From contig SPCK01000150.1 in NCBI GenBank assembly GCA_004525355.1, positions 1 to 5,784 of the forward strand: DNA of 5,784 bases. The letters run 5' to 3'. Shown here in pieces: positions 1 to 4,656 of the stretch. Below the pieces are notes generated by a model, which saw only the letters and a list, made by a program, of their open reading frames with translations, did not search any database and was not told where the DNA came from. Both the position numbers and the translations under genes were made by a program. The first letter of the stretch is position 1. Every line of letters begins with the position of its first letter. This DNA comes from Spirochaetales bacterium (GTDB taxonomy: Bacteria > Spirochaetota > Spirochaetia > Treponematales > UBA12059).

Positions 1-1077
1 GTAGAAATACTCAAGATGCTCTACAGGGACGCGGAGATTCTTATATTCGACGAGCCGACAGCCGTGCTGACGCCACAGGAAGTCCGGGAACTCATGGGAA
101 TCATGCGGCGCCTCGTCGAGGAGGGCAAGACAATCCTCCTGATTACCCATAAGCTCAAGGAAATAAAGGAAGCGGCCGACACGTGTACGGTTCTCCGAAG
201 GGGGCGGCTCATCGGCACGGTTCCCGTCTCCAAGACAAGCGAAAAGAAGATGGCCGAGATGATGGTTGGGCGTGAAGTCAACTTCACCGTAGACAAGGGG
301 CCCTCCCATCCCGGCGACGTCGTCCTGGAGATAAAGGATCTGTGCGTGAAAAATACCAAGGGACTTCTTGGCGTGAAAAGCTTGTCACTCCAGGTGCGCA
401 AGGGCGAGATACTGGGACTGTGCGGTATCGACGGCAACGGCCAGACCGAATTGATCCAGGCGCTTACCGGCTTGACGAAGATAGAGTCGGGCGCGGTGCT
501 CATCGACGATGTCGATGTGACGCACATGCCTGTGCGTCAACGCCTGGATCGCGGGCTAGGCCACATCCCTGAGGACAGGCACAGGCACGGACTGGTGCTG
601 GACTTCCGGCTTGACGAGAACCTGGTCGTTCACTGCTATGGCAGACCGCCGTTTTCCCGGTGTGGGATTCTCGACTTCAAGGCGATTCGCGAGAATGCGG
701 ACCGCCTTATAAAGGAATTCGATGTACGCGCCGGGCAAGGGCCGGCGACGCCGACGCGTTCGATGTCTGGAGGCAATCAGCAGAAAGCCATTGTCGCCCG
801 CGAGATCGATCGTTCACCCGAAGCCTTTGTGGTCTCGCAACCGACCCGCGGTCTTGACGTAGGCGCAATTGAGTATATACACAAGCGCATCGTAGCCGAA
901 CGGGACAAGGGCAAGGCGATTCTTCTCGTTTCTCTGGAACTCGACGAGATACTCGACGTATCCGACCGTATCGCGGTCATATACGGCGGCGAGATAGTAG
1001 GCCTCGTCGACGCCAAGAAAACCGACGAAAACGAGCTGGGACTGATGATGTCCGGCTCCGTCAGGAAGGCCGGCTAG
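1..1077 (+). CDS. ABC transporter double ATP-binding subunit, nucleoside/simple-sugar importer type (5' partial)
   Basis: ATP-hydrolysing subunit of an inner-membrane importer, acting on the cytoplasmic face. The reading frame is open at base 1, so only the last 358 residues are present; about 150 N-terminal residues, with the first Walker A and signature, lie outside. The first nucleotide-binding domain (NBD) ends here with Walker B ILIFDEPT (D17, E18) and the H-loop ITHKL (H50). The second NBD starts near residue 105. Its Walker A-like GIDGNGQT (142-149) has Q148 where lysine is normal, its signature is SGGNQQ (256-261), its Walker B position reads SQ instead of DE (279-280), and its H-loop histidine is missing. 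This asymmetry, with one canonical and one degenerate ATP site, is usual in the RbsA/NupO/PnrC class. The stop is 1 nt before the first permease. Two different permeases downstream favour nucleosides over ribose, but the substrate is inferred, not seen. Confidence 0.95.
   Translation, partial: VEILKMLYRDAEILIFDEPTAVLTPQEVRELMGIMRRLVEEGKTILLITHKLKEIKEAADTCTVLRRGRLIGTVPVSKTSEKKMAEMMVGREVNFTVDKGPSHPGDVVLEIKDLCVKNTKGLLGVKSLSLQVRKGEILGLCGIDGNGQTELIQALTGLTKIESGAVLIDDVDVTHMPVRQRLDRGLGHIPEDRHRHGLVLDFRLDENLVVHCYGRPPFSRCGILDFKAIRENADRLIKEFDVRAGQGPATPTRSMSGGNQQKAIVAREIDRSPEAFVVSQPTRGLDVGAIEYIHKRIVAERDKGKAILLVSLELDEILDVSDRIAVIYGGEIVGLVDAKKTDENELGLMMSGSVRKAG
1063..1069 (+). promoter_or_regulatory. Ribosome binding site of first permease
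   Basis: AGGAAGG lies inside the last codons of the ATPase gene, 9 nt before ATG 1079. It supports that start and translational coupling across the 1-nt gap. Confidence 0.7.
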
Positions 1078-1078
1078 C

Positions 1079-2344
1079 ATGGCTGCGAAAAAGAAAGACG
1101 CAAAAGCGACCCCTGCCTCTGCGGTGGCGCCCTTGGCGACCCCGACCGAAACATCCCCGTTGGAGCCTGCGGTACGAGTTGCCAATCCAGTGGGATCATT
1201 CGATCCAGATGCCGGTCACGCACCGAAGGTGATCCTGAAACGCAACAAGGTTCTTGTCCCACTGGTAGCCGTTGCCTTGGGTTTCTTGGTCGGATCGATC
1301 GTTATCCTCATTACGGGCAAAAGTCCTCTCCTGATGTTCAACGCCTTGATTCAGGGCGTCACAGGCATCAATATCGCTCTCGGCGGCTTCAACCCTCGCC
1401 ATATTGGCGAGTTGGTGATACAGGCAATGCCCATTATTCTGACAGGCTTGTCGGTGGGTTTTGCATTCCGTACCGGTTTGTTCAATACCGGAGCGGAAGG
1501 CCAGTTGATGGTGGGCGCTCTCGCGGCCACCGCTGTGGCTTTAACCGTCAAGGCACCTACTATCATCCACGTACCGCTTATACTGCTCGCAGGAGCCGGA
1601 GCCGGAGGGATTTGGGGCGCTATCCCGGGTTATCTGAAAGCTCGTTTCAACGTTCACGAGGTGGTGGTCACCATCATGCTCAACTATACGGCCTTGCACT
1701 TCAACAACTGGACGATTTTGAACGTCTTCGGTTCGGTCGATAGGGTCAAAACGGCTGAATTCCCCGTGACTGCCCTTCTGAAGGATCCTTGGCTGGCCGA
1801 TCTTACCAACGGCTCAAGGCTCAACTGGGGCTTTGTTCCCGTCATTCTCAGCCTCGTGCTGTACTGGTTCATCATCGAGAAGACCACATTCGGGTATGGC
1901 CTGCGCGCGGTGGGCTTCAACAAAGATGCCGCCAGGTACGCGGGCATGAAAGTGAAGCGGAACGTGGCGCTCTCGATGGCAATAGCAGGAGCCTTCGCAG
2001 GCCTTGCCGGCGCCATCATCACGATCGGTACCTTCAATTTCGGGCGCGCTCTCTCCGCGGCAGAAGGCTACGGGTTTGACGGTATCGCTGTTGCCCTCGT
2101 TGGAATGACCCAGGCTCCGGGCATCCTGTTGGCGGGACTGCTGTTCGGCATGCTTAAATCAGCCGGGCCGCTCATGCAGTCCGCCGGAATTCCCAAGGAA
2201 ATCGGCGGGATTATCCAGGCATCGATCGTCCTGTTCGTTGGCATGAAGTTGGGTATCGAGCGCATAATTGACATTGCTCGCGGAAAGCGTGCGGACCGAT
2301 TGGCTCTGGCCGCTGCGGAAAACGCTGGGGAGGTCGGGGTATGA
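1079..2344 (+). CDS. ABC transporter permease, BPD_transp_2 family (NupP/PnrD-like)
   Basis: Membrane subunit of the nucleoside-type importer, 421 residues. Residues 1-56 form a polar, Lys/Ala/Pro/Thr-rich cytoplasmic tail. The first membrane segment is about 58-79, followed by several more (about 113-130, 142-157, 164-185, 252-266, 297-316, 333-358, 375-391). Family features seen are FNTGAEGQ (135-142), the segment FNVHEVVVTIMLNY (190-203), the cytoplasmic loop LRAVGFNKDAARYAGM (275-290), which is the usual ATPase-contact region, and a glycine-rich helix after it. The start is supported by AGGAAGG 9 nt upstream and by the 1-nt gap to the ATPase stop. The gene overlaps the next permease by 4 nt. 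The two permeases probably form a heterodimer. The N-terminal tail looks longer than in the compact members of the family. The substrate is inferred from the one-ATPase, two-permease layout. Confidence 0.94.
   Translation: MAAKKKDAKATPASAVAPLATPTETSPLEPAVRVANPVGSFDPDAGHAPKVILKRNKVLVPLVAVALGFLVGSIVILITGKSPLLMFNALIQGVTGINIALGGFNPRHIGELVIQAMPIILTGLSVGFAFRTGLFNTGAEGQLMVGALAATAVALTVKAPTIIHVPLILLAGAGAGGIWGAIPGYLKARFNVHEVVVTIMLNYTALHFNNWTILNVFGSVDRVKTAEFPVTALLKDPWLADLTNGSRLNWGFVPVILSLVLYWFIIEKTTFGYGLRAVGFNKDAARYAGMKVKRNVALSMAIAGAFAGLAGAIITIGTFNFGRALSAAEGYGFDGIAVALVGMTQAPGILLAGLLFGMLKSAGPLMQSAGIPKEIGGIIQASIVLFVGMKLGIERIIDIARGKRADRLALAAAENAGEVGV
2329..2334 (+). promoter_or_regulatory. Ribosome binding site of second permease
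   Basis: GGAGGT, a near-perfect Shine-Dalgarno, lies 6 nt before ATG 2341 and inside the end of the first permease gene. It fixes the start that gives the ATGA overlap. Confidence 0.75.
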
Positions 2345-3297
2345 GATTCGGCATTCTGCTTGAGATGTTCCCCATCGCGCTCATGTTCGCCGCTCCCATC
2401 ATCATCGCGGCGCTGGGGGGTCTGTTCAGCGAACGCTCTGGTATCGTCAATATCGCGCTGGAAGGTATCATGATGGTCGGAGCCTTTGCCGGAGCGGCCA
2501 TGACGGTCGTGCTGGAACCTCTGCTTCCCGGCTGGGCACCCTGGATGGGTATTCTTATGGGCATGGCCGCGGGCATGCTGTTTTCTCTGTTGCACGCGTT
2601 CGCGAGCATCAACCTGAGGGCTGACCAAGTTGTATCCGGGACAGCCCTGAATATCCTGGCCGGCGGTCTGACCATCTATCTGTCCCAGATACTCTTCAAT
2701 CAGCAGCGGACCCGCGCGTTCAGTTCGGGGCTGCGCAAAATCACGGTTCCATTGCTGGACAAGATTCCGCTGCTCGGTCGCATGTTCTTCAGGGAAATCT
2801 ACCCGACGTTCTATGTGGCCATGGCGCTGGTCGTGCTTACTTGGTTCGTCATTTTCAAGACGCCATTCGGATTGAGGCTCAGGGCTTGCGGCGAACATCC
2901 CCAAGCTGCCGCGTCAATGGGTATCAATGTGTATCGAATCCGTTACGCGGGCGTTGTCATTTCAGGTGCCCTGGCCGGGCTCGCAGGCGCAACCATGGTG
3001 CTCACCCAGGATATCCAGTATACCATCACGTCGGTCCACGGCACGGGCTTCATAGCTCTTGCTTCGCTCATCTTCGGGAAATGGAATCCTTGGGGCGTGC
3101 TGGGCGCGGGTTTCTTTTTCGGATTTTCCCAGACCTTGTCGTTCTACGCCAAGGATATACCGTTCCTTGCTCCATTGCCTCTGGAGGTATTCTATATCCT
3201 GCCCTACGTGCTGACTATAGTCGCCCTGGTGGTATTCGCCGGCAAGACGGTCGGTCCCAAGGCAGCCGGCGAGATCTATGATCAGGGAAAGCGTTGA
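2341..3297 (+). CDS. ABC transporter permease, BPD_transp_2 family (NupQ/PnrE-like)
   Basis: Second membrane subunit of the importer, 318 residues, and very hydrophobic. Hallmarks of the second permease of nucleoside importers are FSERSGIVNIALEGIMMVGAF (29-49), the segment LRADQVVSGTALNILAGGLT (92-111), the cytoplasmic loop LRLRACGEHPQAAASMGI (178-195), SGALAGLAGA (208-217), GTGFIALASLIFGKWNPWG (234-252), and a C-terminal tail containing GPKAAG (305-310). The length is usual for the family and no residue looks lost. It starts within the ATGA overlap with the first permease, so the two are probably translated in coupled fashion and in equal amounts. It is the last gene of the operon; the next intrinsic terminator on this strand is about 200 nt downstream. 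Confidence 0.95.
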   Translation: MRFGILLEMFPIALMFAAPIIIAALGGLFSERSGIVNIALEGIMMVGAFAGAAMTVVLEPLLPGWAPWMGILMGMAAGMLFSLLHAFASINLRADQVVSGTALNILAGGLTIYLSQILFNQQRTRAFSSGLRKITVPLLDKIPLLGRMFFREIYPTFYVAMALVVLTWFVIFKTPFGLRLRACGEHPQAAASMGINVYRIRYAGVVISGALAGLAGATMVLTQDIQYTITSVHGTGFIALASLIFGKWNPWGVLGAGFFFGFSQTLSFYAKDIPFLAPLPLEVFYILPYVLTIVALVVFAGKTVGPKAAGEIYDQGKR

Positions 3298-3321
3298 TCG
3301 GGATTGGAAAATTCAGGCTGA

Positions 3322-3364
3322 TGGAGCCAAATTCAAAAGTCGGTTGCTTTTGAATTTGGTTCTG
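3322..3364 (+). repeat. Long AT-rich inverted repeat (hairpin) downstream of the transporter operon
   Basis: CCAAATTCAAAAG (3327-3339) and its exact reverse complement CTTTTGAATTTGG (3347-3359) enclose the 7-nt loop TCGGTTG. Allowing G-U pairs in RNA, the stem extends to 3322-3339 with 3347-3364. It starts 25-30 nt after the last permease stop. No run of T follows on either strand, so it is not a standard intrinsic terminator. It may protect the mRNA 3' end, act as an RNA-processing site, or be a protein-binding palindrome. The repeat itself is certain; its role is not. Confidence 0.8.
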
Positions 3365-3498
3365 CAGTTGCCCGCGATTCGTACTATGTAATTGGATCGC
3401 TACGCAATCTGCACAATGTAAAGGTCGCTCTTTCAACGGTCCCCTGACTTTTTGAAAAGAGTCTCGACGGATTTTGCCTGACTGATATCTGCATAATT

Positions 3499-3546
3499 AT
3501 TTTCGGGTCGTGCTTTGCACGACCCGTTTCATTTTATCCCGAAAAT
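3499..3546. repeat. Outer inverted repeat competing with the terminator stem
   Basis: ATTTTCGGG (3499-3507) is exactly complementary to CCCGAAAAT (3538-3546). The left arm shares CGGG with the terminator stem (3504-3507), so the full outer pairing and the full terminator stem cannot form together. The right arm falls within the last codons of the truncated HD-GYP frame on the minus strand. It could be chance, a relic of rearrangement, or an alternative fold. Confidence 0.55.
3504..3535 (+). terminator. Rho-independent terminator, plus strand
   Basis: CGGGTCGTGC (3504-3513), loop TTT, and the exact complement GCACGACCCG (3517-3526) form a 10-bp GC-rich stem, followed by TTTCATTTT. It ends plus-strand transcription, most likely that of the transporter operon, although it lies about 206 nt after the last stop. 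On the minus strand the stem is followed by an A-rich stretch, so it should not work in that direction. Confidence 0.8.
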
Positions 3547-3753
3547 CCAGGTAAACTCCGCGATGCTCATGATTCTGCCGCCCAAGGGGATTGCATTGCC
3601 ACGTAGGCCGCGTGGATAGCCTGTACCATCCCACCGTTCATGATGCGCCATGATGATCTCCCTGGCGGCGGCCGAATAGTCGGCGCCAATATCCCTCCAC
3701 GGGGCGGCGCACAAGGTTGTCGTGGGCCGGAGCGAGTATGCCGATCCTGTCAT
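3529..3753 (-). pseudogene. Remnant of an HD-GYP phosphodiesterase (GYP-motif part only)
   Basis: The minus-strand frame contains [20 protein letters not shown], followed by GL, a GNAIPLGG stretch and RIMSIAE. This is the diagnostic second half of an HD-GYP domain, a family that hydrolyses cyclic di-GMP. The match covers roughly plus 3561-3690. The upstream half with the HD residues and the DIGK motif is absent. Residues before about 3690 in this frame look unrelated. At about 3561 the match stops dead after SIAE, where family members continue into an aspartate and DALTS-type residues; here only FTWIFGIK and a stop follow. No other frame restores the missing C-terminus. An active enzyme is not possible. 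It is best read as a gene broken by deletion and probably a frameshift, with the overlapping 3955-3638 frame as its possible N-terminal part. Confidence 0.7.
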
Positions 3754-3955
3754 CGTTGACGCAGGTGGTAATTATGTTCTCGAGGGCCGTCAGGCTGTCG
3801 CCGGTAGCCCCTGCGGCCCGCGGCCAGGATTTTATCATCGCCAGGCAGGCTCCCGTGTCGGGCTGAGACTCTATCAGGCGGGCGGCCCTCTCCAACGCGT
3901 GCGAGAGTCCCTCCCCCTCGCTGGATGGCGGTATGATTCCTTGTTGATTATTCAT
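3638..3955 (-). CDS. Small minus-strand ORF of unknown function, possibly the 5' part of the broken HD-GYP gene
   Basis: A 105-residue reading frame starts at ATG (3955 on the minus strand) with AAAGG 6 nt upstream, a fair ribosome binding site. The first about 80 residues have GC-rich third codon positions like those of the intact genes and look genuinely coding: a helical, Ala/Leu/Glu-rich start ([19 protein letters not shown]), then [21 protein letters not shown] do not recognise the family. The last about 25 residues are an out-of-frame reading of the HD-GYP remnant, so the native end is probably lost. The simplest view is that this was the N-terminal region of the same signalling protein, now joined out of frame to its GYP part. 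A separate short gene is possible but less likely. Confidence 0.4.
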   Translation of the reverse strand: MNNQQGIIPPSSEGEGLSHALERAARLIESQPDTGACLAMIKSWPRAAGATGDSLTALENIITTCVNDDRIGILAPAHDNLVRRPVEGYWRRLFGRRQGDHHGAS

Positions 3956-4098
3956 TGAATACCTTTGATTGTGGCAGGGGCGCAAAGGATGACCTGGCGA
4001 TGCTCGGGTAACCTACTATCGCATTCCGGAGATTTGTTCCCTTGCGGCCGCATGCAGTATGCGGTAGAGTTGAGGTCTATCCAACAGTCACAACCGAC
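3956..4098. promoter_or_regulatory. Divergent intergenic region with possible promoters of the cyclic-nucleotide-domain gene
   Basis: This 143-nt gap lies between the minus-strand remnant and the plus-strand cyclic-nucleotide-domain gene. Plus-strand -10-like hexamers are TACTAT (4014-4019) and TAGAGT (4065-4070); the latter has TTGCGG (4043-4048) 16 nt upstream. A dyad CCGCAT-N5-ATGCGG (4048-4064) lies between and across these elements and could be an operator. All matches are partial, so the promoter position is a guess. Confidence 0.3.
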
Positions 4099-4575
4099 AT
4101 GGATGGCTACATGGTTGACGTTGCTCGATTACAGGAATATTCCCTCTTCGGCGGCCTGCTTCCCGATGATATCGATCGGATAAAGCCCTTTCTGTGCGGA
4201 GCCTCCTACGATGCCGGCGAGGCTATACTGAAAGAAGGAGAACCCAACGGTCGCTTGCACTTCGTGATCGAGGGACGCGTAGAGGTTACCAAGCGCGACA
4301 AGCGCATAGTCGAGCTGGGCGAAGGCGACGCCTTCGGCGAGGTGGAACTGCTGGATGTCCTTCCCGCCGTTGCCACAATACGGTCGCTTACTCCAACCAA
4401 GATCGTCTACCTGTCCAATCATAACCTGCATGATATCTACAAGACCGATCCTAGGATTTTCGCCATGCTCATCATGAACCTGGCCAGGGAGCTGGCGCGT
4501 CGCTTGCGCTGGATGGACGAACTCGCCTGCGCGGCTCGAAACGAGGGAGGCGGGAACGATCAAGACGGGTCCTGA
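4099..4575 (+). CDS. Stand-alone cyclic-nucleotide-binding domain protein
   Basis: A 158-residue protein made almost entirely of one CRP-type cyclic-nucleotide-binding fold. It has an N-terminal helix with LQEYSLFGGLLPDD (11-24), the beta-roll with ILKEGEPNGRLHFVIEGRVEV (43-63), a phosphate-cassette region FGEVELLDVLPAVATI (79-94), and C-terminal helices (about 115-145). No helix-turn-helix, kinase or channel part follows, so it is not a CRP/FNR transcription factor. In cAMP or cGMP binders the cassette reads like GE-x-ALL-x3-PR-[SA]-AT. Here G80 and E81 are present but the arginine position is A90, so binding of a usual cyclic nucleotide is doubtful. The start is uncertain. ATG 4099 or 4111 fit the fold boundary but lack a Shine-Dalgarno. 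TTG 4042 has GGAG 10 nt upstream, but codons 4042-4098 look non-coding. The next gene follows in the same frame after 81 nt. Confidence 0.85.
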   Translation: MDGYMVDVARLQEYSLFGGLLPDDIDRIKPFLCGASYDAGEAILKEGEPNGRLHFVIEGRVEVTKRDKRIVELGEGDAFGEVELLDVLPAVATIRSLTPTKIVYLSNHNLHDIYKTDPRIFAMLIMNLARELARRLRWMDELACAARNEGGGNDQDGS

Positions 4576-4614
4576 CCGTTTGTGGCATCCAGGGCTCGGC
4601 TCCTCTATGCCGCC

Positions 4615-4644
4615 TTTCCGGGTATCCGCCGTCCATGGTATGCT
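4615..4644 (+). promoter_or_regulatory. Possible extended -10 promoter of the radical SAM gene
   Basis: TGGTATGCT (4636-4644) is an extended -10 (TGn plus TATGCT, 4 of 6 matches). A weak -35, TTTCCG (4615-4620), lies 18 nt upstream. Transcription would start near 4650, leaving only about 6 nt before ATG 4657. Together with the missing Shine-Dalgarno this would make a nearly leaderless mRNA. The prediction is tentative. Confidence 0.3.
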
Positions 4645-4656
4645 GCGCCCACATAC

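Noticed and set aside
2068..2904. Long minus-strand open frame (278 codons) across the two permeases
   Set aside because: It lies wholly antisense to two well-recognised membrane proteins, its product is rich in Gln/His/Arg with no family feature, and it is explained by the codon bias of the plus strand.
3356..3420. Promoter candidates between the two hairpins, such as TTGGTT with TACTAT
   Set aside because: The spacing is wrong (about 20 nt) or the hexamers match poorly, so a separate promoter for a small RNA cannot be supported.
3722..3958. Plus-strand frame of 78 codons opposite the small minus-strand ORF
   Set aside because: It has no motif and no convincing ribosome binding site; the opposite strand has the better start signal and coding character.
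4042..4098. TTG 4042 as the start of the cyclic-nucleotide-domain protein (19 extra residues)
   Set aside because: GGAG lies at a usable distance, but the codons are unlike the rest of the gene, the extra residues are not part of the fold, and the stretch looks like promoter DNA. It stays as an alternative.
4564..4580. Short inverted repeat ACGGGT...ACCGT at the end of the cyclic-nucleotide-domain gene as a terminator
   Set aside because: The arms are only 4-5 bp with a bulge and no T-run follows.
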